Shown here in pieces: positions 1-7,888 of a stretch of DNA of 64,000 nt. The notes below the pieces were generated by a model, which saw only the letters and a list, made by a program, of their open reading frames with translations, did no database searches and was not told the origin of the DNA. Origin of the DNA: Methylovulum sp. (GTDB taxonomy: Bacteria; Pseudomonadota; Gammaproteobacteria; Methylococcales; Methylomonadaceae). The DNA is taken from contig JAQTQZ010000009.1 in assembly GCA_028712695.1 (NCBI GenBank), positions 56,186 to 120,185 on the forward strand, given 5' to 3'. The translations under genes were made by a program, and so were the position numbers. How positions within the stretch are numbered: the stretch's first letter is position 1; every line of letters begins with the position of its first letter.

Positions 1-752
1 CGGAAAAAACTTTGCAACTGCCGCCGCCGTTGCTGGAAGCGTTGCACAATCGTGCGCCGCAAAGCCGGACGCATGAACAGCGTGCGCGTGGCGCGGCTTT
101 CGCTGTCCTGGAAACTGACCAAGCCCCATTCCGGCAGGTTTTCATAATTGCCCGACTGCCAGATGACTAAGGGAATGACATCGTGCTGGCGCAACTGCGG
201 CAAAATAGGCGACAGGCTAGCCAAATCAAAATGAAAATCTGACAGCAAAAACACCAAGGACGGGCGATTGGGTAAATGCGGCAAAGCCGCTTGCCAATGC
301 GGGTTCTGCGGGGTGAAACGGGCGGCTTGCAGTTGCTGGCTAAAGGCGCGGAGTGCGCCGCGTTGTTGGCAATGTGTTAGCTGATAACGGGGCGTGATTT
401 CACTGCCACAGCCGATAAAACTGAAACGGTCGCCATAACTAAAAGCCGATCCGGCGATGGATTCCAAACAAGCCAATAACACCGCTTTGTTTTGGCTCAT
501 GGACGTGGACAAATCCGCCAATAACAACACGTCAATCAGGCTATGTTGCTGGTAAACCCGCACCCGGTATTGCCCGAACACATCCAACACACTGGCCCGC
601 AAATCAATGCGCCGGGGATCGGGATGGGCAATCAACGGTTCGTGTTGTTTGAACAAATGGCCGCTGCTGACCATGCGCCCGACATGTGCGCCCGGATAAA
701 CGCGGCTGCTGGGCATGGTTAAGCGGTATTGGAAGATTTGGGTTGGGATCAT
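1..752 (-). CDS. mxaS: MxaS, methanol dehydrogenase accessory protein, DUF58/vWA-like (partial, 3' end outside window)
   Basis: Reading the minus strand from an ATG at 752 gives an open frame of 250 codons that is still open at base 1, so the C-terminus lies outside the window. The product resembles MxaS: a DUF58-type N-terminal part followed by a von Willebrand A-like fold with a MIDAS-type DLSTSM motif (DxSxS) near residues 80-85 and a conserved LLSDF strand further on. In known mxa operons MxaS, with MxaR, A, C, K and L, is needed for assembly or calcium insertion of methanol dehydrogenase. It lies downstream of mxaR and of a membrane protein gene on the same strand. It is separated from the latter by 387 bases holding two palindromic repeat units. 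Confidence 0.85.
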   Translation of the reverse strand, partial: MIPTQIFQYRLTMPSSRVYPGAHVGRMVSSGHLFKQHEPLIAHPDPRRIDLRASVLDVFGQYRVRVYQQHSLIDVLLLADLSTSMSQNKAVLLACLESIAGSAFSYGDRFSFIGCGSEITPRYQLTHCQQRGALRAFSQQLQAARFTPQNPHWQAALPHLPNRPSLVFLLSDFHFDLASLSPILPQLRQHDVIPLVIWQSGNYENLPEWGLVSFQDSESRATRTLFMRPALRRTIVQRFQQRRRQLQSFF

Positions 753-763
753 GGCTTATGCTC

Positions 764-875
764 GTTCCCAAGCTCCAGCTTGGGAATGCGGTTGCCGAAG
801 CTCTAGCTTCGTATCTTCATAATGCCTGGAAGCTAGAGCTTCCGGGACTGTGTTCCCAAGCTGGAGCTTGGGAAC
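764..875. repeat. Palindromic repeat unit, copy 1 (between mxaS and the 1140-1757 gene)
   Basis: Four nested palindromes follow each other. The outer ones (764-786 and 852-875) have arms GTTCCCAAGCT/AGCTTGGGAAC around a two-base centre, CC in one and GG in the other, so the unit as a whole is also an inverted repeat. The inner ones (797-810 and 828-843) have arms GAAGCT/AGCTTC. The same four-part unit returns at 1789-1926 and 3037-3172. It is non-coding, and REP- or MITE-like repeats have this look. Confidence 0.85.
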
Positions 876-895
876 AAGCTGAATTTCATATCGCT

Positions 896-972
896 GTAGG
901 ATGGGCTGACGCTAGGAAGCCCATCATTGGGTCGCCTAGTTTGATGGGCTTCCTAGCGTCAGCCCATCCTAC
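896..972. repeat. 31-bp perfect inverted repeat with 15-base loop
   Basis: Bases 896-926 and 942-972 are exact reverse complements over 31 bases, with a 15-base spacer at 927-941. The arm begins GTAGGATGGGCTGACG. In RNA from either strand it would fold into a very stable hairpin. It is not followed by a T-run on the mxa (minus) strand, so it is not a classical terminator. It could be a mobile palindromic repeat or an RNA processing or stability element between operon genes. Confidence 0.85.
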
Positions 973-1139
973 CTTTAGGTGTTGTAACATTAAATACAAC
1001 ACCATGATTTTAAAAAACTATCTCAACTTAAGGCAGTAAGGCTCCGGCTTGGTAACACGCTAACAAGCGTAATTCTTATTTATTTTTTCGTGCTTTTCAC
1101 TTCGTGCTCAATGAGTCGTGTCTTTCGTGGACTATCTGC

Positions 1140-1757
1140 TTATTGCTGGTTAACCACCAAAAACACCACCAAGCCCGTAAACACGCCATACGCAGGCCAG
1201 GTGTATTTGCCCAATTGCCCGAACAGCCATTGCAACGCGGCGCTGTCCGGCTGGGAGACGGTTTGTGCGGCGCACCACCACAAGCTGTTGAGCAAAGGCA
1301 AGAACACTAAAACTAAAAAACCGGGCGCATCAAAAAACAAACTGCCCCAGGCGGCGGGATACGCGCCATCCGCTAGCCGCAAAATAATTTGCGCCAATAA
1401 AATCCCCCAGGCCGTCGCGCCCAAGATAAACGCCAATAGGAACAAGCGGTTATTAAGGTGGCATAAATACTTTGCCGGGGTCAATAAGGCTTGATGCCGT
1501 CTGGACAAATACGCGGCGGGCAAGCTCAGGCACAACAGCAATAAACTGGTGTCGCTGAGCAAATCCCAAAATTTCGGGCTGATGGCCTCGTTAATCGCCC
1601 CGACATAATAGGCGGCGTAGGGCGCGGGCTCTTGGTTGTCTAGGCCCTCGGCGATCAGCACGGCAAACAAGCCTAAGCCTGCGTAAGCGGCGATTGCTAT
1701 ACGCAAGGCGATGAGGTCGAAGGCGGTGTTTATCAGGTTTTTTAGGGTGGTGTTCAT
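1140..1757 (-). CDS. Multi-pass membrane protein encoded inside the mxa operon, function unknown
   Basis: A 205-residue, very hydrophobic protein with about five predicted membrane segments (roughly residues 18-40, 63-85, 105-127, 143-163 and 180-203). It lies between mxaR and mxaS on the same strand, where the usual mxaR-mxaS adjacency would be expected. That position suggests a role in methanol dehydrogenase maturation or in anchoring the MxaR/MxaS complex, but no domain was recognised and the role is only an inference from context. It is bracketed by palindromic repeats on both sides (896-972 and 764-875 downstream, 1789-1926 upstream). A conserved membrane gene of methanotroph mxa clusters may already have a name; I could not verify that here. 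Confidence 0.7.
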   Translation of the reverse strand: MNTTLKNLINTAFDLIALRIAIAAYAGLGLFAVLIAEGLDNQEPAPYAAYYVGAINEAISPKFWDLLSDTSLLLLCLSLPAAYLSRRHQALLTPAKYLCHLNNRLFLLAFILGATAWGILLAQIILRLADGAYPAAWGSLFFDAPGFLVLVFLPLLNSLWWCAAQTVSQPDSAALQWLFGQLGKYTWPAYGVFTGLVVFLVVNQQ

Positions 1758-1788
1758 GTTTTACACTCGTGATGCTCGTGTTCTGCTC

Positions 1789-1926
1789 GTTCCCAAGCTC
1801 CAGCTTGGGAATGTAGTTTTGGAAGCTCTAGCTTCCAGTCATTTATTGAGGACACGAAGCTAGAGCTTCGGCTACCGCATTCCCAAGCTGGAGCTTGGGA
1901 ATGAGCAGAAGCTGGAGCTTGGGAAC
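1789..1926. repeat. Palindromic repeat unit, copy 2 (between the membrane gene and mxaR)
   Basis: Same structure as copy 1: an outer palindrome with arms TTCCCAAGCT/AGCTTGGGAA at 1789-1811, GAAGCT/AGCTTC palindromes at 1821-1836 and 1856-1869, and a closing outer palindrome at 1889-1912. A partial extra half-unit follows at 1909-1926. It fills almost the whole gap between the two genes. Confidence 0.85.
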
Positions 1927-1944
1927 AAGCCGATGCCTACACAT

Positions 1945-2955
1945 TCACGGCGCGGCAATCTGCCCCAAAATCCCTTGTATCAATTGCGGCATCAGTTCCT
2001 CTTTCCGATAGGCGTACAAGGGGCTGAAAAATATCCGGTGCGCCATGGTCACGGCATACACGGCCTGCAAATCTTCCGGCAGCAAATTGTCGCGGCCTTC
2101 CAGCCACGCGCGGGTTTTGGCGGCGCGGATAAAATAGCTCATGCCGCGCGGGCTGGCGCCGGCTTGGATCAGCTCCGCCATGTCCACATCAGCCAAGCGG
2201 ATGCCAAACTGGGCGGGTTTGTGCGAGGCTTGCCACAAGGCCAAGGCGTAGGCTTTGAGTTTGTCGCTGCTGTGGATGTGGGCTTGGATGCTGGCGGCGA
2301 CTTCATTGAGTTGGTAATAGGCGATTTGCCCGCTGGCCATTTCCTGCACTAAGCGGTCGGTGTCGTGGTAGCGCGGGTTGAACATCAGTTCTTGCAACAC
2401 CGCCTCGTCAATGGGCGTGTCGATGCTGATTTCAAACATAAATCGGTCTTTGGCGGCGGCGGGCAGTTCAAAGGTTTCTTCGCGCTCGACGCGGTTACGG
2501 TCGGCAAACACTTGCAGATGTGGCAAGTGGTAAGTTTGGTTAAACGCGCCGACGCTACGTTCCGCCATCGCCCGTAATAATAAGGAATGGACTTGCGGAC
2601 GGGCGCGGTTGATTTCGTTAAAAAAGAACGTCGCCAAGCGTTCGCGGTGGCTCAGTAAAGGGCCGGGATCGACGCGGGGTTTACCGCTGGCATCCAGATA
2701 GGTGTAATAAATTAGGTCGGCGGGCATCAAGTCTATCGTGCCTTCGATGCGCTGGTAATCGCCGCCCAAGCCATGGGCGATAGCGCGGAGCAAGGTGGTT
2801 TTGCCGATTCCGACATTGCCTTCTAACAAAACATGGCCTCGCGCAAATACCGCTAGCAACAAATGGCGCACGGCGGCGGTTTGGCCGATGACGATGTGGT
2901 TAAGCTGGCTTTCAAAGTGTAGGGCTTGTTCGCGGCTGGTGTTTAAGTCGGTCAT
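1945..2955 (-). CDS. mxaR: MxaR, MoxR-family AAA+ ATPase for methanol dehydrogenase maturation
   Basis: 336 residues. Near the N-terminus there is a Walker A motif (GNVGIGKTTL, about residues 47-56), followed by a Walker B/sensor region with FFFNEINRARPQ near residue 110. This is the layout of the MoxR subfamily of AAA+ ATPases. MoxR/MxaR proteins act with vWA partners such as MxaS and MxaC in chaperone-like maturation of methanol dehydrogenase. The gene follows mxaI and precedes the membrane gene and mxaS, all on the minus strand. The start is the ATG at 2955. The C-terminal lid domain appears complete, and the length is normal for the family. Confidence 0.93.
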   Translation of the reverse strand: MTDLNTSREQALHFESQLNHIVIGQTAAVRHLLLAVFARGHVLLEGNVGIGKTTLLRAIAHGLGGDYQRIEGTIDLMPADLIYYTYLDASGKPRVDPGPLLSHRERLATFFFNEINRARPQVHSLLLRAMAERSVGAFNQTYHLPHLQVFADRNRVEREETFELPAAAKDRFMFEISIDTPIDEAVLQELMFNPRYHDTDRLVQEMASGQIAYYQLNEVAASIQAHIHSSDKLKAYALALWQASHKPAQFGIRLADVDMAELIQAGASPRGMSYFIRAAKTRAWLEGRDNLLPEDLQAVYAVTMAHRIFFSPLYAYRKEELMPQLIQGILGQIAAP

Positions 2956-3036
2956 GGATGTCTGTAAAAAAATCCGGCAAGAGGGAAAATTGCCGGAATA
3001 GAGAGATGAATTAGTCTAAAAAATATCTTTTTGCTC

Positions 3037-3172
3037 GTTCCCAAGCTCCAGCTTGGGAATGCGGTAGCCGAAGCTCTAGCTTCGTATCCCCAATGTCTGG
3101 AAACTAGAACTTTCCGCTATTCTCGAAGCTAGAGCTTCTGAAACTTGAGTTCCCAAGCTGGAGCTTGGGAAC
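3037..3172. repeat. Palindromic repeat unit, copy 3 (between mxaR and mxaI)
   Basis: An outer palindrome at 3037-3059 and its counterpart at 3149-3172 enclose GAAGCT/AGCTTC palindromes at 3070-3083 and 3125-3138, plus a decayed stretch in the middle. It has the same architecture as the units at 764 and 1789. This copy has more substitutions in its centre, so it may be older. Confidence 0.85.
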
Positions 3173-3211
3173 TAGCGCACACTAGCGCAAACCCAACCAG
3201 CGAACTCAAAC

Positions 3212-3499
3212 TTAATTGGCAATCTCTTCCACGTCATAAACAAACTTCCCCGTTTTAACGAAATTCAGGCGGCGTTTCTCGTTACGCGCTTCCATTTCCT
3301 TAACCGACTGGGCTTGTTTATTCAGTTCGTTGACATCATGCTTGGGATCGTATTTGCTGCCTGCGACTTTGTCGGGATAGCCGGGTTTCGGCTCCCAGCA
3401 CACGCCGGGTTCTTTGCAGTTGGTGCCATCGTAAGCCAAAGCTGATGCTGACAATCCGGCGGCAACCACCGCCAAGCTGAGTAATGCTAATTTTTTCAT
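3212..3499 (-). CDS. mxaI: MxaI, small (beta) subunit of methanol dehydrogenase
   Basis: 95 residues with a Sec signal peptide ending near AxA at residues 20-22. The mature part is a short, lysine- and glutamate-rich protein that begins with YDGTNCKEPGVCWEPKPGYP, which matches the beta subunit of calcium-type methanol dehydrogenase; the two cysteines probably form its disulfide. It wraps around MxaF in the periplasm in an alpha2-beta2 enzyme. The XoxF type lacks this subunit, so its presence supports an MxaF-type enzyme. The gene follows mxaG by 13 bases, with a GAGGAT ribosome site before the ATG at 3499. Confidence 0.95.
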   Translation of the reverse strand: MKKLALLSLAVVAAGLSASALAYDGTNCKEPGVCWEPKPGYPDKVAGSKYDPKHDVNELNKQAQSVKEMEARNEKRRLNFVKTGKFVYDVEEIAN

Positions 3500-3512
3500 C
3501 GTGTTATCCTCA

Positions 3513-3983
3513 TTATTTAGTTAACCATTTGGCCTTTTTCGGATCACCTGTGTAGATGTCACGTAGAAAAGCCATGATTTGCAACATTTCATCGGTGTTA
3601 AAGTTGACGTATTGCGGACCCATCATGCCGTTGGCCCCGCCGAACAACAGTTCAAACAGGCCTTGGTCGGTGGCGTTGCGCGGGTAGGTCCAATAATCGT
3701 CCGCCAGACCGGGGCCGAGCTTGCCTTCCGCCTCATGGCCGTGGCAGCCGGAACAGCCCGTCATGTACAGGCTTTTGCCTTTTTCCACGACTTCCTTATT
3801 GCCGTTGTAGGGGTTTTTGCCGTCCTGCATGAACTGCTTGAAGGCATCGGTGTTGCCGCCTTTTTTGGCGAAACTCAAATCCAAGGCTTCGCCCGTGATG
3901 GCGTTATGCAGGCTGATGTCGGCCTGGGCGGTGCTAAAAAATAGTGCGAACGACGCACATAGGGTGAGGGTTGATAATTTCAT
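3513..3983 (-). CDS. mxaG: MxaG, cytochrome c-L, electron acceptor of methanol dehydrogenase
   Basis: 156 residues with a signal peptide (cleavage near TAQA at residue 21) and one haem c motif CSGCH at residues 77-81. A downstream GANGMMGPQ stretch could supply the methionine ligand. Cytochrome c-L takes electrons one at a time from the PQQ of MxaF and passes them to a smaller cytochrome c. It sits in the standard place between mxaJ (15-base gap) and mxaI (13-base gap). An AAGGA site precedes the ATG at 3983. Confidence 0.93.
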   Translation of the reverse strand: MKLSTLTLCASFALFFSTAQADISLHNAITGEALDLSFAKKGGNTDAFKQFMQDGKNPYNGNKEVVEKGKSLYMTGCSGCHGHEAEGKLGPGLADDYWTYPRNATDQGLFELLFGGANGMMGPQYVNFNTDEMLQIMAFLRDIYTGDPKKAKWLTK

Positions 3984-3998
3984 GCGCTGGTTTTTTCC

Positions 3999-4844
3999 TT
4001 AATGGGTTGCGGCGACGGCGACAGGCTCGGCATCCAACAAAGGTATGCCTTCGGCTTCGAGCAACTGCCGTATCTCCGGTTGTTTAGCTTTAATGACCTG
4101 GTTCAGTTGTGCCAGCAGGGCTTCGTTGCCTTTGCGTACCGCCATTGATGTGCTGTAGTGATGCCCGACCTTTTCCCCATCCGCCCGCTTGTTAGTGTCG
4201 GGAATCACGGTCATGGTCAACGGCGTGGCAGCCGCTTTAACGTAACGCCCTGCCGCCGGCCCCCATAACGCCGCGACTTCGGCATGGCCTGAGGCGACTT
4301 CGCTGACCAGTTTTGCGGTGTCGTATTTGACGTATTGGTTGCGTTTGGACTTATAACCGACCAGTTCTTGCGAATAATTGAACAGGTCGTTATAGCGTCC
4401 GATGGCGCGGAGCATCACTTCGGCAGGCGAACCCGGCACAAAGGCGATGCGCCGGGCTTTTTGCAAAGCTTCACTATCCCAATTTTGCACAGCCTGCCCG
4501 TCCTTGCGGGTGATGAACACATAGCCGGAACGGTAATACGGCACACTGGTGGACACACGCGGGTCGCCCGTGTCCACGCCGATCACGGCATCGCACAAGC
4601 CTTTGTCCAAGGTGTCGCGCAAGTAATAGCGCGGGTCAGCCCAATAAACGGTTTCGACTTTTTTGTGCAATGCTTCCCCGACTAACTGGGCGAGTTCGTT
4701 TTCAAAACCTTCGCCTTTGTTGTTGGAGTACGGCATTTCATCTTCGGCGGCGCAGATTTTTAAGGGGCTGTCGTCGGCGTAGGCGGCGGATAGGCTTAAG
4801 CCTAGGCACACAACGGCGAATAAGTGTTTTTTTGTTAATCGCAT
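3999..4844 (-). CDS. mxaJ: MxaJ, periplasmic solute-binding-like accessory protein of methanol dehydrogenase
   Basis: 281 residues from the ATG at 4844. An upstream in-frame TTG at 4856 is less likely because the ATG has GGAAAC about seven bases before it. There is a signal peptide (cleavage near AAYA at about residue 23), then a type-3 periplasmic binding protein fold starting with LKICAAEDEMPYSNNKGEGFE. MxaJ is required for active methanol dehydrogenase and binds the enzyme, but its exact role is unresolved. It lies between mxaF and mxaG. The 75-base gap to mxaF holds a single palindrome. Confidence 0.92.
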   Translation of the reverse strand: MRLTKKHLFAVVCLGLSLSAAYADDSPLKICAAEDEMPYSNNKGEGFENELAQLVGEALHKKVETVYWADPRYYLRDTLDKGLCDAVIGVDTGDPRVSTSVPYYRSGYVFITRKDGQAVQNWDSEALQKARRIAFVPGSPAEVMLRAIGRYNDLFNYSQELVGYKSKRNQYVKYDTAKLVSEVASGHAEVAALWGPAAGRYVKAAATPLTMTVIPDTNKRADGEKVGHHYSTSMAVRKGNEALLAQLNQVIKAKQPEIRQLLEAEGIPLLDAEPVAVAATH

Positions 4845-4884
4845 GTTTGTTTCCAATTTTTTTATAGCTTCAGCTCGTCAGCTC

Positions 4885-4908
4885 GTTCCCAAGCTCCAGC
4901 TTGGGAAC
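4885..4908. repeat. Single palindrome of the mxa repeat family between mxaF and mxaJ
   Basis: One outer-type palindrome only, with 11-base arms GTTCCCAAGCT/AGCTTGGGAAC and centre CC. It lies 11 bases past the mxaF stop. A hairpin here could stabilise the 3' end of the mxaF message and help make mxaF more abundant than downstream genes; that is inference. Confidence 0.8.
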
Positions 4909-4919
4909 GAGCATAGCAA

Positions 4920-6728
4920 CTACAGGGCAAACACCATCACGCCGCCGCCCATTTGCGTGTAATGCGCCAATTCTTTAAACGCACCCACCGCACCTAAGCC
5001 CGCTGTCGGGTCTTTTAGGTCAAACACCAAACCTACGCCGGGCCAACCACCTACCCCGTAATAAATCGCCACATATTGCTTGCCGTTATGCAGGTAAGTG
5101 ATCGGGTGGCCGATAACGCCGGAAGGCAGTTTGAATTTCCACAACTCTTCGCCGGTTTTTGAATTCAGGGCTTTGATGTAACCATCCAAAGTGCCGTAGA
5201 ACACCAAGTCCCCGGCGGTGGCGGTCGTGCCGCCCCAGACCGCGAATTTCTCTTTCACTTCCCATTCAAACTCGCCGGTGACGGAGTTCATGGCCTTGAC
5301 TTGGCCTAATGTGCCTTTCGGCCCAGGGTACATGTTCAAGGTCGCGCCGACGAAGAACTGGCCTGCGCGGTAAGGCAGCATGAACGGTTCCCAATCCATA
5401 CAGATATGGTTGATGCCCATGAAGAACAGTTTTTTCGCCGGGTCGTAAGATTCGATGCCTTGGTTGTGGTAGCCCATCGCGGACGGGCAAATGCCTTTGG
5501 CTTCGTGATCCATGTGCGTCGAATATTCGGGGTCACGGACTGGCAAGCCGGTTTTCAGGTCGACTTTTTTCACCCAGTTGACGGTGTCGTCAATCTTGAA
5601 CGCATTCACCAGATCGCCGTTTTCACGGTTTAGCGTGTACACCAAGCCGTTACGGTCGGGATGGGTCAGCAACTTGGTTTTCTTGCCATCCACCACTTGC
5701 TCAGACAGCCCCATGTAGTTGACGCCCGCATAGTCCCATTCGTCATGCGGGGTTTTTTGGTAGCCGAATTTCGCTTCGCCCGTGTTGACATCACGCCCCC
5801 AGATGGTCATCGTCCATTTGTTGTCGCCAGGGCGCATGGTTTCGTTCCACGGCGCCGGGTTGCCGGAACCGTAATAGAGCATGTCCAAGTCAGGGTCAAA
5901 AGCGTACCAGCCCCAGTTGGTGCCGCCGCCGATTTTCCACGCGTCGCCTTCCCAGGTTTTTAGCCCCAAACCAAATTGCCCGTAATGCGGGTTGGCTTTG
6001 TTGAAATCTTTCGCCAGCTTGATGTCTTCATCCGGGCCGGTGGCGTAAACGCGCCATAGTTGCTTGCCGTCCTTGATGCTGTAAGCGGTCGCGTAACCGC
6101 GCACCCCCAATTCTGCGCCGGAACTGCCGACGATGACCTTGTCCTTGACGACAAACGGTGCGACCGTTAACGTTGATCCCATCGCAATGTCGGAGTTTTC
6201 CATTTTCCAAAGCAGCTCACCGGTTTTGGCGTTCAAGGCGACGATATGGCCGTCCAATTGGTTTTGGAAAATGGTCGCCGGGTAACCGTTGCCTTCCGGC
6301 GCATACGCCAAGCCGCGGTTGACCACATCACAACAGGCCACGGCACGCGCCGCCGGATTTTGTTTAGGTTTGAATTCCCAGAGGATTTTGTCCGGCTCGT
6401 TCAAGTCGATGGCGAAAATATTGTTGGGGTACGGGGTGTGGACATACATGATGCCGTTGACGACCAAGGGGCCGCCTTCGTGGCCGTTCAGCACGCCTGT
6501 TGAAAATGACCAGACCGGTTTCAGGTTTTTGACGTTGGTGATATTGATGTCGTACAGCTCGCTAAAATGGGTCGCGCTGTAATCTTTGGTCTGCATCACC
6601 CAGTTGGTGTTTTGGCGTGACAGCTTGTCCAGCTCCTTATTCGCCTGCGCGGGTTGCGCCAACGCCAAGAGTATGCCCGCCGCCAATGCAGTGCGTCCTG
6701 CATAACCGGCCATTTTCAAAATCCGCAT
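4920..6728 (-). CDS. mxaF: MxaF, large subunit of PQQ- and calcium-dependent methanol dehydrogenase
   Basis: 602 residues with a signal peptide cleaved at about residue 29 (AQA/N). It is a PQQ-binding beta-propeller enzyme that oxidises methanol to formaldehyde in the periplasm. Vicinal cysteines 132-133 form the unusual disulfide over PQQ. In mature numbering, Glu177 (residue 206) and Asn261 (290) are calcium ligands and Asp303 (332, in DEWDYAG) is the catalytic base. The residue two after that Asp is Ala334. XoxF enzymes have Asp there to bind lanthanides, so this is the calcium type. The gene heads the mxa operon. A GGAGGAA ribosome site precedes the ATG, and the leader contains a long inverted repeat. 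Confidence 0.97.
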   Translation of the reverse strand: MRILKMAGYAGRTALAAGILLALAQPAQANKELDKLSRQNTNWVMQTKDYSATHFSELYDINITNVKNLKPVWSFSTGVLNGHEGGPLVVNGIMYVHTPYPNNIFAIDLNEPDKILWEFKPKQNPAARAVACCDVVNRGLAYAPEGNGYPATIFQNQLDGHIVALNAKTGELLWKMENSDIAMGSTLTVAPFVVKDKVIVGSSGAELGVRGYATAYSIKDGKQLWRVYATGPDEDIKLAKDFNKANPHYGQFGLGLKTWEGDAWKIGGGTNWGWYAFDPDLDMLYYGSGNPAPWNETMRPGDNKWTMTIWGRDVNTGEAKFGYQKTPHDEWDYAGVNYMGLSEQVVDGKKTKLLTHPDRNGLVYTLNRENGDLVNAFKIDDTVNWVKKVDLKTGLPVRDPEYSTHMDHEAKGICPSAMGYHNQGIESYDPAKKLFFMGINHICMDWEPFMLPYRAGQFFVGATLNMYPGPKGTLGQVKAMNSVTGEFEWEVKEKFAVWGGTTATAGDLVFYGTLDGYIKALNSKTGEELWKFKLPSGVIGHPITYLHNGKQYVAIYYGVGGWPGVGLVFDLKDPTAGLGAVGAFKELAHYTQMGGGVMVFAL

Positions 6729-6769
6729 GATTCCTCCAGAATATTATTGGGTGTGTGTTCAATAGGGCC

Positions 6770-6835
6770 TAGCCGGGTGTCCCGAAAGTGCTTGGCTTGC
6801 TTGATCGAGCAATGGTTGCTTAGGACACCCGGCTA
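6770..6835 (-). promoter_or_regulatory. Inverted repeat in the mxaF leader, possible structured 5' UTR or operator
   Basis: Bases 6770-6782 and 6823-6835 are perfect 13-base reverse complements (TAGCCGGGTGTCC). Within the 40-base spacer a second, smaller hairpin (arms TTGCT/AGCAA at 6797-6812) is possible. The outer stem ends about 40 bases upstream of the mxaF start codon on the transcribed strand. It could be an RNA structure in the leader, a protein-binding site, or simply another dispersed palindrome. Confidence 0.6.
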
Positions 6836-6961
6836 TGCTGGACAGGAATGATACGGGAGGAGGCAGGCAGGCCGTTACGGAATAAGCCTTTAAAACAGCT
6901 GGGAAAATGGCGGCAAAAGTGGGTGAAATATTCCTGTCACTCGATGTTCAAGTTTTTTGCC

Positions 6962-7071
6962 CGTTCCCCAAACTCCGGCTTGGTAACCCAAGTCCCGGAA
7001 GCTCCAGCTTCGAGAACGGCAGGAAGCTAGAGCTTCCAAAACCGCATTCCCAAGCCGAAGCTTGGGAACGA
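6962..7071. repeat. Degenerate copy of the mxa palindromic repeat unit
   Basis: The order of elements matches the units at 764 and 3037: an outer palindrome with several substitutions, two GAAGCT/AGCTTC-type palindromes and a closing outer palindrome. Several arms no longer pair perfectly. It lies about 90 bases upstream of the mxaB start. Confidence 0.65.
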
Positions 7072-7157
7072 GGGTAAAAACAAAAAAAGGAAATCTTCCT
7101 ATAGTCCCAGTATCGCAAACACGGCATCATGGGCGTTTTATCAGGAAGGAGGCTAAG

Positions 7158-7829
7158 GTGTCACACAAAATCAATGTCTTGCTGGTTGATGACCATGCGG
7201 TGGTCAGGGCCGGTTATAAAACCTATTTGTCGTTATCGGAAAATATCGGGCAAATTTACGAAGCTGACCGAGGCGAAACTGCCTGCCAGTTATACAACCA
7301 GCATCGGCCCGACTTGGTCGTGCTGGATTTGTCCATGCCTGGCATCGGCGGTTTTGAAACCATACGGCGATTAATCAACCGCGACCCCCACGCAAAAATT
7401 TTGGTGTTCAGTATCCACAATGAACTGGTTTACGTCACCCGTGCCCTGAAAGCCGGTGCAAAAGGCTATATCACTAAAAACAGCATCCCCGAAACACTTG
7501 TCACGGCAGTAGGCAAAATTTCCCAAGGCGGCACGTTTGTTGACCCGGAACTCGCCCAGCAACTGGCAGTCACCATGACTTCTGGTTTGGATGATGCCGA
7601 AAAGATAAAACTGTTATCGCCACGTGAATTCGACGTGTTTTGCCTATTGGCAAATGGCTATACCACGCATAAGGCGGCGGAAAAATTGTGCTTAAGCTAT
7701 AAGACCGTATGCAACCACGGCACGGCGATTAAGGAAAAGCTAGGGGCGATAACGGTTGCCGAATTGACGCTTTTGGCGACAAGGCAGGGGTTGATCGAAG
7801 TGCAAAAAGCCCTGCAAAATGATGGGTAG
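7158..7829 (+). CDS. mxaB: MxaB-type response regulator (NarL/FixJ family)
   Basis: 223 residues from a GTG at 7158, chosen because AAGGAGG lies a few bases upstream and the receiver domain begins at once (SHKINVLLVDDHAVVRAG). The open frame extends to 7062 but without a ribosome site there. The receiver has the acidic DD pair, the phospho-acceptor in VVLDLSMPG and the late lysine in AKGYITK. A LuxR-type helix-turn-helix (LSPREFDVFCLLANGYTT) occupies the C-terminus. In gammaproteobacterial methanotrophs a response regulator divergent from mxaF, MxaB, activates mxa transcription. Position and family fit that role; the symbol rests on this context. Confidence 0.82.
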   Translation: MSHKINVLLVDDHAVVRAGYKTYLSLSENIGQIYEADRGETACQLYNQHRPDLVVLDLSMPGIGGFETIRRLINRDPHAKILVFSIHNELVYVTRALKAGAKGYITKNSIPETLVTAVGKISQGGTFVDPELAQQLAVTMTSGLDDAEKIKLLSPREFDVFCLLANGYTTHKAAEKLCLSYKTVCNHGTAIKEKLGAITVAELTLLATRQGLIEVQKALQNDG

Positions 7830-7844
7830 GCATCGAGTGATGCA

Positions 7845-7871
7845 CCTGCCAAGTTTCAAAAACATGGCAGG
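7845..7871. terminator. Weak hairpin between the convergent mxaB and mxaD-like genes
   Basis: Arms CCTGCCA/TGGCAGG (7845-7851 and 7865-7871) flank a 13-base loop in the short gap between the 3' ends of the two genes. No strong T-run follows on either strand, so termination is only a possibility. Confidence 0.3.
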
Positions 7872-7888
7872 CTTTGGCGGATAACGGC

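Larger units (their letters stand above)
6729..7157. promoter_or_regulatory. mxaF-mxaB intergenic: Divergent regulatory region between mxaF and mxaB
   Basis: 429 bases separate the two divergent starts. The part nearest mxaF holds a large inverted repeat (6770-6835). The part nearest mxaB holds a degenerate copy of the palindromic repeat family (6962-7071). The mxaF and mxaB promoters must lie here, but I could not assign convincing -35/-10 boxes by eye. Confidence 0.6.

Noticed and set aside
686..1039. Open frame of 117 codons over the repeats before mxaS
   Set aside because: It overlaps mxaS antisense and runs through palindromic repeats; no ribosome site or protein character.
764..3172. 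CRISPR array suggested by spaced repeats in the mxa operon
   Set aside because: Spacing is set by genes, units are self-complementary and not separated by unique spacers of constant length.
6848..7130. Short frames in the mxaF-mxaB region on both strands
   Set aside because: They cover a degenerate repeat and the divergent promoter region; no ribosome site, no homologous features.
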